Assembly: GCA_032191425.1 (NCBI GenBank)
Contig: CM063450.1
Location: forward strand, 22,893,501 to 22,957,500
Direction of reading: 5' to 3'
Source: Lymantria dispar
Taxonomy: Eukaryota > Arthropoda > Insecta > Lepidoptera > Erebidae
Length of the DNA stretch: 64,000 bases
Below, one piece after another: positions 12,288 through 22,510 of the stretch. Within the stretch, counting starts at the first letter, position 1. Every line of letters starts with the position of its first letter. A program made the translations under genes and the position numbers. The notes under the pieces are model-generated. The model saw only the letters and a program-made list of their open reading frames with translations. It was not told where the DNA came from and did not search any database.

Positions 12288-12807
12288 CACAACACGAGAA
12301 ATCAATCGAATTCAGTTTGACCGCATAGAACACGGCTCCACTCAGCTGAAAGAACACATGCGGTTAACTTAAGGTTGATTTTGGACTAACAAGCACTGAA
12401 CTTCCTTCTTATAACACTGCAAAATTAAAAAAATATCTACTCTATGGAAGTCTGCGAAAAATCGGAACCTCACAATATAATATGCTTTTAACGTTGTACT
12501 AATAAAACCTTTACTGTTGCTATAGAAAGACTTAAACAATTATCGATTACTGGTATTACATACAACGTGTCACCTTTTACTTTTCAATACCAGCAATGTA
12601 TATGCAATTTATAATTGATCACTATATGTTACTCATTTATAGGGACATCTAGTGACAATATTCGTAAATTATTTAAATCAATGACATTTGTGACGTTATA
12701 AATGCGTTCAGAAATGTATTTTTTTGACTATAATAACCGTAGATCCAAAATGGCTGGCTATGATGTTGACAAAGTGAAAATACTTAATAAAAAATACAAT
12801 AGTCACT

Positions 12808-12985
12808 ACCCTTTCCTTTCCCAAGGGTGATCGTAAAGGACTTTTAGGGGACGCAGGCAGATAACATTACTGCAAGAAAAGAGCATGGTTCAATAAGTTA
12901 ATTTCTCTCTCACTGTGGAGTAGACTTGAGCAAAGCAGCGGGGACGTAGGTGAGCTGAGATGATAATGATAACGAACTGCCGTAG
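12808..12985 (+). repeat. Family A-like repeat, degraded
   Basis: Only CTCACTGTGGAGTAGACTTG and GGGGACGTAGGTGAGCTGAG with a GATGATAATGATAA tail are recognisable. Confidence 0.45.
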
Positions 12986-14282
12986 AAACACTCAGCAAGC
13001 TTTTTTAATATGTTTTTATAGTTGTTGTTAAATAGCTTTCACCCGCATTAGACAAAAATAGTGAAGACTATACATAATCTGAAAGATATCCAACGTTTCT
13101 CTCGTTGATGTTAGAACTGCCACCTTTTTTTTACAAGAAATTCGTATAATGTATACATTATTGTACAGAGATATTCTTTTGTTGCTATGAAATATGTCTC
13201 ATGATACCACGTCAATAAAGTTGGAAATAATTGGTCTGCTAATGTAAAGGTCAAAACATAAATGTAAAACGAGAGCTAAGTTCAATATTATGTTATAAAG
13301 TCTTGATTGTTGATTTCAACGACAAAAGAAGTGAGATCTACATGGGTGCCAAGTTCAATGGTCATTCCACATCTATTTAGAACAATATAAAATATTTTAT
13401 AACAACTTATAATAGTATTTCTACTTATAACTTAGGGCAATGTATTGAAAACTAAGGTATGATTTGGCTATTTCGAATATACGAATTATTATATGTACCT
13501 ACTTACTAAAAATAGCCCTAAATAGTCATAAATAGGCCGGTTCTTCTCAAGTATTTTACTTCTAATTCCCTCGCAGGAAATTGATGTTTGAGTAATAGCA
13601 CTTTCAGTACTACGGTCCTTTGGTGAGCAAGAAAACTGTAAAACGGAACCCCTCAATTATAGCAGCCCACAATTAAAGGGTGACGACTTACTATCGGGCA
13701 ATTATTGTAATCAAGTTACTCCATATGCAAAAAGTGAAGTACAAGCTCTAAAGAAAATACTGTGCTAGATTCAATATCAAATTGAGCTTTCAGTTAATAA
13801 ACTTTACTCTTTCAATTGAACTAAGTTTTAGACTAAAAGACTTTATATCTAATGTCCCAAAAAGTAAACAATAAAAAAAGTAAGCGAGACAGAGAATGAA
13901 TGAAATGAAGAAAAATAAATAATTGTCAGAAAAGAAGAAGAATAACTCAAAAACAACTTTAAATTGAATTTAAAAGTGGATAAGACACCAGAATTTCAGG
14001 CAACCAAACGCGAATCTTCATTTCGCTCTTATCATTTTGTTTTCTAGTGTTTAAACCAATTCTTAATCTGGCGTCAGAAAACTATTCAAAGGTATTTTGT
14101 AACTTGTCGCTGGTTGTTATTATAGGCACTGCAGTGTACACTTGTTGTTTGTTATGTATAAGAAAGCACAAATGAGTATCATGTAATCGATTTTTATACT
14201 TAGACTAAATCCCTTGTTACTTATTGCTCGGGTTATTGTTAATTATGAAAAATTGTACGATTTTGGTGTGGTTTTATTGTAG
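12986..14282. other. region upstream of Ino80e
   Basis: AT-rich, no repeats recognised. Should hold the Ino80e promoter and perhaps a non-coding first exon; no TATA box or clear initiator could be fixed. Confidence 0.4.
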
Positions 14283-14285
14283 AAA

Positions 14286-17200
14286 ATGCTAGACGGGTGG
14301 TACTGCCGGTCTATAGCAAATATGCAAGCGAGCGAGGCAAGTGTAAGTAACAATGCCCCTGCTGAACCGCCACAGGCACGTGATTCGCACAAAGAGTATT
14401 CCAGTGACAGTAGCAGTGACCTAGAACCAGAACCCAATTACAGAGCACAATATTTGGCATTGAAGAAAAAACTCAAATACTTAATTTATGTAAGAATCAG
14501 GTTTGTTTGAATATGTAACACCACTTTTTAAAATATTGAATGGTGCCCTAAATAAATATTAATCAGTTGCTTATTAACATTGTCATTAGCATTACCTTTT
14601 TTTATTTAGGAAAATGAATGTTTTCAAGATGCTTTAAGATGTAGTCAAAAGAGATTGCTAAAAGTGTCTCGTGACAGAAGTTTCCTTTTGGATAGACTGT
14701 TGCAGTATGAGAAGCCAGATAGTACTACATCTGAGAGTGAAGACACAGAGTCCTCGGATGATCCTGAATATTACCATGTAGATGTTAAGAGGTAACATTA
14801 TGATTAAAAGATTCTAAATTATAATTCTATTATTGCATGGCTGATTACTGGTATAAATTATTGTAAAACCTATATAAAATATTTTAAAAATACACGACAT
14901 GAACTGAGTTTAGGTAGCTAGGATCAGAGGTAGTTTTATGTCTGGGTTCCTAGTCTAGTCGGTCATGAAATTACTCATGGGCCATTGAAGCAGCTTTTTT
15001 TGCCAATAACACTAATTGTGTAGTGTATGATCAGTTACAAATTATGGTTTTTAGTATTTGCATAATTCATGGAACTATCTGGCAGGACTAAACAAGTTAA
15101 ACAAGATTTAAAGGCTTAACTTCAACAGGAAATTCTTCCAAAATCAGAGGAAATTCTTCCAATTCTTCAAATACAAAAATAAATTCAAAAGGTTTCTTCT
15201 TCCATCTGCCATATGCAATTCGATCACCAGGTTATTGAAAGTTATTTTTCTATAATCTTGTTGAAATTTATGAAAATATCAGATCAGACTATAATACCTA
15301 CCTAAAAACTCCAATTAACTTTAATTGCCTTTAGAAATAGAAATAGTCTTTTAGTACTTTTATGTTTCCTTACACTACTTCTACTCCTATACATTTACCA
15401 ATCACTTTGAATATCAGCATTGCCCAGTAAATCTTTAATGATCTTCTGGAACAATAAGATTCCATTGAAATTTGAAAATACCAAGTAATAAAATGCCTCT
15501 GTGTTAACACTGTATTTATTGCTCAGAAAAAAGTTTGAACTCCAATAAGCATTCAACTCGAATAACCTGTTGGAAAGGGAGATTTCATCAGTCCAAAACT
15601 TTCGTCAATGCATATTTTCCAGTTAAACTCAAGATTAAGGTGTTGGATCTAATTCAATATTGATTTGTATTCAGAAGAGGTCATACATCTTGGGATCTCC
15701 TTGATTGACCTTGGGTGGCTTGCCTAAGTGTAAAAATGGACAAGGACAACACAATCATCTGCAATGCCAATCTCAATATATTGGTCTTAGTTGAAAATGC
15801 AACTCTCATCTTAACTTTTTGGCCTTAATATGTATAATTTCATGTTATAGAAAAAAAATGGAAGCCGGTGCTACTAGTCAAAATATGTCAGCAAGTTCTT
15901 CAGTCAAGGGATCAAATGCAGTTAAAAGGAAACGGCCGGTGGCTCCAAAAAAACCACCAAATACCAGTCATCTTGTAAGAAAACAGTCACAAAATCCATA
16001 AAAATACTTTTATTTAGTGACTGAATTATGGTCCCGTTACTAACATTATTATTTTATATTCCAGATGCAATCAAGCGGTTCAATGTTGTCCAAATCTTCA
16101 CCGGCTATTGGTTTTGGCTTATCGGCTGGCGATGGCCATATGACACCAGAAGAAGTGGAACGACATCTACAATCACGGCAATCTTATATGGAATTATTAC
16201 CTGAGCGCGCGCCGCCTACTGTTCCCACAGAAATGTTCAGCAATGATCCATCGCTTGACAGGTTGTATGATGTTCATAATAATATAACATAATAGCATCA
16301 TAACAGCTCATATACGTCTCTGGGGCGGGCCTCGGAATGGGGTGAGCGGAACTTAGTCCAGTTCAATCCCACAGACACAAGTTTGCGTGTTCATTACAAA
16401 GAAGGACGTTTGTCATGGTGCCTCAGTTCCAAGGAGTAACTCTCCCAATTTCTGACAGTATTGGGATTCTCGGAGTCGAAATATCGAGCAAAATCCAGTT
16501 TGGGAGTCATTTGGAGGACAAAGCCATATTGGCCGGCAAAAAGTTGGGTGTCCTGAACAGAGCCAGACGGTACTCCACACCGAGACAGCGTCTTGTGCTA
16601 TACAAAGCACTAGTTCGTCCTCATGTAGAGTACTGCTAACATCTCTGGACAGGTGCGCCCAAATATCAGCTAGACCCACTTGACCCCCTGCAATGGCGTG
16701 CTGCTCAAATCGTCGGGATCCTAATTCTACGGACGAATTGGAGTCGCTGGAGTGGCGGAGAGACTTTGGGTCACTTTGTGTACTCCACCGACTCTTTCAC
16801 GGAGAGTGCTCCGAAGAACTGTTTGATTTGGTACCACCGTCACCATTCTATCAACGTATCACTCGACATCGTAGCAGGGTTTATCCATATCACTTGGAAG
16901 CCTTATGGTCTTTAACTGTACGTTTCCAGCAATCATTTCTTCCATGTACGTGCAAGCTCTGAAATGAACTACTTGCTGCTGTGTTTCCTGAGCGCTATGA
17001 CATGTCAAACGAGGTTTAAGAAGAGTATTTTCTTCATTTTTTTTTCGCTGTGGAAATGCAATTTATGCACTACCCCCCGCCGGTAACAGACGAGGGGGAG
17101 TGTGAGACTCGCCGGCTGCCTATTCTTCCGGAATACCCACTAAAATCACAGCGGTTCCTTCCGCGCTTTTTTACGGGGTGCCGGCAAGGTCGTCTTTTGA

Positions 17201-20200
17201 CATTCGATCCCCGACACTCCTACGCAAGGCTGTCTGGCCACGTCCTGTCGTCAATCAAAGCGGTGGGAGGAGATGTGCATATCGGCACCTTCTCCTCCCT
17301 ACTCGCCGCTGGCGGAGCGAGTCAGGGGACGCAAGTGCTTCGCGTGCCCGCTCCGCGGCCTCCTTCCTTGTGATGAGCTCCTCGCAGAAAGAGGCCATCG
17401 ACGCCCAGCACCTGTCGCTGTCGAGCATCTCTGAGATTATGGTCAACAGCGACAGGTCTATTCCTATGACCGCCGACAGGTCGTGGCGCTGAGGCCCCCA
17501 GGCGGGACATACTTTCAGTGTGTGGCGCGCATCATCATTTGGCGCGCCACACTCATGGCATCCAGGGGCCTCTTTTCGTCCAATTCTGTGCAGGTATTTA
17601 CCGAAGACCCCGTGTCCGGTAAGTGCCTGCGTCATCCTGAAGGTCAGGTTACCATGCCTTCGGTTCATCCAGCGGTGGTAGGCAACGGCCTGGCTGTGCC
17701 CCTAGTATTGCAAAGGTCCATGTGCGGCAGAATCACTTACCATCAGTTGTGCTGCTTGCTCGTTTGTCACCGTTGGCAATAAAAAAAAGACGTATGTGCA
17801 GGCTCTGGAATTAACTACCTGCTACTGTTTCACAAGCGCTATGACATGTCCTTCTTTAAATGAGGTTTAAGAAGAGCATTTTCTTCACGGTGGGCAACGG
17901 CCTAGTTGTGCCCTTGATATTGCAGAAGCGGCATTATCACTTACCATCGGGTGTGCTGCTTGCCACCATCGAATAAAAAGAAAAGAAAAGTCGACTCCAA
18001 ATAATTGACCGACCCCTAATAATAAAAACAGGATGAGTATGATGTTTCCTTAGCCATGTTGTAAATATCCAAATGCATTACGGTACATAAGGATGTTTCC
18101 TTATTCTATTGTAATGGACAAAGACTGTAATATACCGTACTACTTTCCTTGCCACGGTATGATAAATCAAGCAATCACCATTGTCATCACAGCTCGTATA
18201 AGTGCTCCTGCGAGGCCCGAGCCTCCTCCACAATTGAAGGGAAATTGTCCTAGTAATTAGTATACCACGTTAGTCAGATTGTGTAGATTGGTATAAGGTT
18301 TTATTCCAAGTTTTCCTTCTCCAGCGGTATTGTTATCCATTTCCTATAGTTACTACAATTATAGCAAAGAAAGAAACTAGTGTATTATATTCTTACCCAG
18401 TCACCACAGGGGTACAGTCGGCAAATGCGAGATTGAATTCCTTAAATGCCTATCTATATAGTAACTTAATTGTATAATGCCATCAAGCAAATAAGCTCTT
18501 AACGCAATCCGTATACAAGTTAGCTCGTCGCAATTCGACTGCGGCTTCAATTTAGCCCAGTCGAATTAGACGTAAAACGGACCAAACCCAGGAAAAATTA
18601 TAAGTAGAATTTTTCCTCCTATGTTAAAAAACATAAAACCACCCATAAAATCAAGATGGCGGAAAACGCAAGACCACTGGGAATTCGAAAACCGAAATGT
18701 AGACTCCCAGTGACCCCTAACGAATTCCGAAGGAAAAATTCTACTTATAATTTTTCCTGGGTCCAATCAACAATTCGACTGGGCTAATTAGAATCTCGAT
18801 TTTATTTATACCAAATAATTTTAGTATGATGAAATTGGAAGTTATAAAGAATTAAATTGGATCTAAAATGAAACGTAGTCCCTATTGCCTCCTCACTAAG
18901 CTCATAGTCACTCATCGTGCTATGAACCGGGCTACGCTCGGGATTTACCACGCTTAAGTGATAATTGGCAGGTTACATCGCTCGACGAACCGACAACCGC
19001 TGGGGAAGAAAGTTCTCGAGCGGCAACCACTTATCGGACGAAGGTATAAATTAGGTGACTTAAGAACCGGTGAAAGTTGCTGGGCGTCGTTGGATGCAGG
19101 CGGCACAGCACCCCTCCTTGTGGCGAAACATAAGGGATGCCTACGTCCAGCAGTGGACGGCGATAATCTGAATGATGACGACGGGTGATAATGCAATGCT
19201 AAGCAATGTAAAATTATTTTGAAACTTGTATGTCATATTTGACAACGATTATTGTAAATGTTTGTAGATATCGTGCAGAGTCTTGGCAAGTATAAATGTA
19301 TTTGTTACGGGGTGTCCTGCTTGAACGACGAATACGACACGACACGACGCAAGCGACAAGACGTGTCCTATGTGATTTTGGTCATTATTTCTCGAATCAT
19401 GGACAAGTAGACTACAATTTTGTTAGAAAGTTCATATTTAGAGTACATACTTAAAAAAATACCGTAAAAATCTCAGAAAAAAACAAATATCGCTTCTGAA
19501 TCAACCATTCTGTAGTTCGTGATGTCGCGTCAGTTCGCTCTCAAAACAGGCACGCTTGATGTCGCGTCTCGTCGCAAACTGTCATGTCATTGAGTTGATC
19601 GCGTTCGCAGCGTCGCGTCGTATTCGTCGCTCACGCAGGACACCGCCTTAATATCGAGTACGGCTTCAAGACTACCTACTTGTAGTGTTGCCCAAATGCA
19701 AGACCAAGACGAGACTTGGACCGGTCTTGGTCTTGCAACATCACACCTGGTCTCGTCTGGGTCTTGGTCTTGCGCACCCGGGTCTTGGTCTTGCGCACCC
19801 GGGTCTTGGTATTGCAGCAAGAGTCTCGCAAAATTTGCAGTTAGAATAACGTAACAGTAATTTATCATGGCAATGAAAAATCCAACTAAATTAATCAAAT
19901 ATCCTATCCTATCTATCCATCTGCTAGCCTATAGTTCACTATTGAATACAATACTTACCACTGGAGAAAATTACTCTTCTATTCCCCTGGTGTTCCATTA
20001 GACAGCGTTACTACTCTTATGACAGGACTTTCGACCCTATTTTCTTAAGACGTCACCACACGAGGCAGTTGATACAATAAATTTTATGTCATTTTATAAT
20101 CAATGCGATATTTTACTATTAATGCGATTGTTTATATTCCCCTTCAAGTTAAGTGGTATGTATCTATTGTATTTCCAGTTTAGTTACTGATACTCTGGAT

Positions 20201-22421
20201 ACTTGAAAAAACCTGTTGCTCTATTGCCTATATAAATACTTTGGCCGCTGGATCCATGTAGCTCTTAATATACTATTTATTCAAGAACATATAAAACTGA
20301 TTTAAAATTTTATGGTTTTAATACTTGTAAAATGTATGATATTCGTCGTCATCGTCACAACTCATAAAAGTGCCACTGCTGGGCTTAAGCTTCCTTCCAG
20401 TAAGAGGAAAATTGATCTACTATACCACGCTGGTCAGACATGTTGGTACATGATTTTCTTTCTAGTTTCACTTCTCTTGCACATATGTTATATACACAGG
20501 GTGTATCAGGTTATGGGACAACTGTTCATGTATGTTGTAGTTCAACAGCCATAGATCATAATTAGAATGTATATTACACAAAAACAATATAACGTAAAAG
20601 TTATAGTGATTACAAAAATGTGTGTCTAAGAGTTTATGCCTTAAATTGTATGCATTATGTAGGTATGTACAGACAGGATATATGTAAGCATGTAAAATTT
20701 CGACAGTATAAATAGGTATTAGATTTGCGCGAACCTTTCAATGGTTACGTAGGTACAAAGGCGACTCATCAACGGTCATCGGCCGATCAGCTGATTTATA
20801 TTAAAGCGAAGTTTGTCTTGCTTATGCAAACGTAATCATTGATTTATTCAAATTCTAATGAACATTTAACAAAATACGAATATGTTGTAGATTAAGTATC
20901 ATTCCTTTATACATTTTAATCAATTTACACGAAAAAACGATGACAAAATTGAGAACTTACATGTCTCTCAATTCATTAACGAATCGATATTTTTATTTCA
21001 ATTTTTTTTCATGGGTTCCTAACACCATTGCCCGATCCGATTTGATACGACATCCACGGGTAAGAGAGTGGTGAATTATATTCGTACTCTGTCTTTTTTT
21101 TTTGTGTGTGTGTGTGTAGCTGTTGGTCGCAGATGATCCTGACAGCTTAACGCGGTCAATGGGTGAGCGCTGATGGCTCTCAACCCGGTAAGTAAGTTAA
21201 GCGAACATCGCCCGAGGGCTCCCCCTTGTGGGGAACGGACCTCGGCTCGGGGCGTCGCTGAGAGCAAAGTGGGCGTGGCCAAGTTTAGGTTTAATGACTT
21301 TTACGCGGCGCGGTTTTCGACCTCGACGGCGAGGCCGATACCGCGGAGTTTTATCTGTTATCGCTGCGCGAGCTGTGTAGGTCCTTTCTTGGGCGATCAT
21401 AATAGCGTCATCTTCTTCTTCAAGAAGATGACGAGGACGTCGGACCGCGGATATTTTTGAGGGGACGTAGTTTACCGCCCCAACCACTAGTGGATTGGGG
21501 TGAGTCGTGGCAGAGGCAAAATAGCGCTGGGAGCAACGCTTCATGTACTGCCTGATGGTGATCGTACTCTGTCCCTACATGGACATTTATATAGATTAAT
21601 TGTAGGCATATTTCTATGTCCAACAGTGAACGTCGTTGGGCTAATGAATAAACGGATATATAAATATGTATAATGGGCAAGAGCACTCTCGTGATTACGG
21701 TATTTTTGTCCTTAAGCCTTTCCGAAGAGTAATTCTGAAAAGCCAACACCAACATTGGGAATCGATTGGCCAATAGATGGATATCTCAAGACTGATTTGA
21801 CTTGCCGTGTAGTGACGGAGTAAGAATATAATTCATCACCCCCTATTTTACCCGTGACTGCGAACCCACGACTAAGGGCTATAATATATAACATCGGTGC
21901 AAGAGAAGGAAAACTTGACATGTATGACCTGTAACAACACGGCCGATCACCGTGGCGATTCCCCTCCGGCCACGGCCGATTCTCCTCCTGTTATCTAGAA
22001 GACACGAGCTCAACCGTATATAAGCTGAAATGGTGATTTGAATTAAATGCAAGACCGCGAGACTTGCAGGGCCAGTCTTGGTCTTGCTCAAGTCTTGGTC
22101 TTACAAAAATTAAGCGGTCTTGGTCTCGCATTTCTCGCAAGACCAAGACTTTTTTGGGCAACACTACCTACTTGCCACAAGCAGTGAAAGACGACTAGCT
22201 TGTTGTTTGGCATTAAATTATTTACAATCATTTGTCTCGCGGTTTTTGAGAAATTAGGCTTAATACAAATCATTCTATGACATTGAATATTACTTTAATT
22301 GTTCACAGGAAAAAAAAGGTTCTAAGTAATTTTACTAGGATTTTCATTCTATCATTTTTGTTGCAGTGAATCGAATGATGTTCTGGAAAATTCCCCGAAT
22401 GTAGAAGAATGGTTTGATTAA
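14286..22421 (+). CDS. Ino80e: INO80 complex subunit E (five coding exons)
   Basis: Joined coding exons are 14286-14489, 14610-14791, 15851-15974, 16065-16261 and 22367-22421. All introns are GT-AG and the phases match (0, 2, 0, 2), giving 253 codons; human INO80E has about 244. The diagnostic part spans the exon 1/2 junction: YRAQYLALKKKLKYLIY joined to ENECFQDALRCSQKRLLKVS and SFLLDRLLQYE, a coiled-coil-like segment (about residues 52-102) very close to vertebrate INO80E. An acidic Ser/Glu stretch, a basic KRKRP patch in exon 3 and a C-terminal PTVPTEMFSNDPSLD motif follow in the family's order. Family knowledge: a nuclear accessory subunit of the INO80 nucleosome remodeller. The start is uncertain: a second in-frame ATG at 14322 would give 241 residues, and TTTTATTGTAG just before 14283 looks like a splice acceptor, so a non-coding first exon may lie upstream. 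Intron 4 (6.1 kb) is packed with transposons. Confidence 0.9.
16340..17036 (+). mobile_element. CR1-clade LINE, ORF2 C-terminal part (interrupted)
   Basis: Three frame segments read in order GVTLPISDSIGILGVEISSK, KLGVLNRARRYSTPRQRLVL, ALVRPHVEYC (then a stop), LEWRRDFGSLCVLHRLFHGE and CSEELFDLVPPSPFYQRITR. This is the end of the reverse transcriptase of the lepidopteran CR1 (Zenon-like) group. Stops and shifts make it defunct. It lies in Ino80e intron 4 and its 3' part resumes at 17690 after an R1 insertion. Confidence 0.75.
17037..17690 (-). mobile_element. 5'-truncated R1-clade LINE inserted in a CR1 element
   Basis: On the minus strand a frame (17668-17255) reads FRMTQALTGHGVFGKYLHRI, the Cys-Cys-His-Cys knuckle (CHECGAPNDDARHTLKVC) and an Arg-rich end, homologous to the copy at 2165-3240. 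A T-run at 17037-17045 is its poly(A) tail. CR1 sequence is interrupted on the left at TTTTCTTCAT and resumes on the right at GGTAGGCAACGGCC. Confidence 0.8.
17690..17787 (+). mobile_element. 3' end of the interrupted CR1 element
   Basis: It resumes GGCAACGGCCTGGCTGTGCC and ends GCCACCGTTGGCAATAAAAA-like (here GTCACCGTTGGCAATAAAA), the conserved CR1 terminus seen at four other places in the window. Confidence 0.7.
17795..17985 (+). mobile_element. second CR1 3' end, adjacent
   Basis: It repeats the coding end (TGCAGGCTCTGGAATTAACT) and 3' UTR (GGGCAACGGCCTAGTTGTGC) of the neighbouring CR1, uninterrupted by R1, and ends in an A-rich AAGAAAAGAAAAG tail. It is an independent truncated insertion or a local duplicate. 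Confidence 0.65.
18178..18325 (-). repeat. Family A repeat, partial
   Basis: Tail and middle only; lies in Ino80e intron 4. Confidence 0.6.
18552..18790. mobile_element. palindromic MITE
   Basis: A perfect 32-bp inverted repeat (18586-18617 and 18731-18762, core CCAGGAAAAATTATAAG) lies within a longer imperfect one whose outer ends are TTTAGCCCAGTCGAATTA and its complement. It has no coding capacity; the minus-strand open frame across it is incidental. Confidence 0.65.
18893..19195 (+). mobile_element. RTE-clade LINE 3' end
   Basis: In shifting frames it gives HRAMNRATLGIY, RRTDNRWGRKVL-like WGRKF/LGKKVLERQPLIGRR, and AGRRWMQAA-like GAGCTGGGCGTCGTTGGATG. It ends GTCCAGCAGTGGACGGCGAT then TGATGACGA repeats, the RTE-type tail. 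It lies in Ino80e intron 4. Confidence 0.7.
19311..19644. mobile_element. MITE with GGTGTCCTGC ends
   Basis: Terminal inverted repeats GGTGTCCTGC.TGA.CGACG and AATACGAC extend about 35 bases at each end, with GACACGACG-type motifs inside. No target duplication could be settled and the superfamily is unknown. Confidence 0.6.
19720..19815. repeat. subterminal GTCTTGGTCTTGC repeats, left side of hAT element
   Basis: GGGTCTTGGTCTTGCGCACC recurs in tandem about three times, with divergent copies before it. Matching motifs occur at about 22046-22150 on the right. Subterminal repeats of this kind are usually transposase binding sites; that function is inferred. Confidence 0.6.
20345..20500 (-). repeat. 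Family A repeat, partial
   Basis: Inside the hAT-type element and abutting the truncated 541-bp transposon at 20503, which probably inserted into it. A further piece (GGTAAGAGAGTGGTGAATTA) appears at about 21058-21077 on the far side. Confidence 0.6.
20503..21022. mobile_element. truncated copy of the 541-bp transposon
   Basis: It begins CAGGGTGTATCAGGTTATGG and follows the complement of 34691-35231 (shared CATCGGCCGATCAGCTG-type core and ACGAAAAAACGATGACAAAA). It stops at CACCATTGCCC, short of the far terminal repeat. Confidence 0.7.
21094..21561 (-). mobile_element. 5'-truncated Jockey-clade LINE with target duplication
   Basis: The minus strand reads TIRQYMKRCSQRYFASATTH, PNPLVVGAVNYVPSK and a basic YRPRRRGRKPRR end, the C-terminus of a Jockey-type ORF2. 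The 3' UTR and poly-T follow. TCGTACTCTGTC at 21082-21093 and 21562-21573 is the target duplication. It is nested in the hAT-type element of Ino80e intron 4. Confidence 0.85.
21788..21935 (+). repeat. Family A repeat, partial
   Basis: 5' half only (GTAGTGACGGAGTAAGAATA to GCAAGAGAAGGAAAACTTGA); inside the hAT-type element. Confidence 0.6.
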
Positions 22422-22478
22422 TAATTAGTTTTAATGATTATGATTTTTTCAGTAAGAATGACAGTTTATATTTGCTAC

Positions 22479-22484
22479 AATAAA
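22479..22484 (+). terminator. Ino80e: poly(A) signal of Ino80e
   Basis: AATAAA lies 58 bases after the Ino80e stop codon, with no better signal before it. It implies a very short 3' UTR. This is an inference from the hexamer and its position. Confidence 0.6.
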
Positions 22485-22510
22485 AGTCATATTATGCATT
22501 GGATAAATAT

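Larger units (their letters stand above)
19683..22166. mobile_element. hAT-type element, 2.5 kb, 8-bp target duplication, nested insertions
   Basis: The ends are TAGTGTTGCCCAA (19683) and its complement (ending 22166), flanked by CCTACTTG at 19675-19682 and 22167-22174. A perfect 8-bp duplication is diagnostic of hAT-class elements. Both subterminal regions are arrays of GTCTTGGTCTTGC-like motifs in both orientations. No transposase is recognisable. Between them lie a Family A repeat, a truncated 545-bp-type transposon, a Jockey LINE with its own duplication and another Family A piece. It lies in Ino80e intron 4. Confidence 0.8.

Noticed and set aside
18566..18766. 66-codon minus-strand frame
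   Set aside because: Runs across the arms of a palindromic MITE; open by symmetry, not coding.
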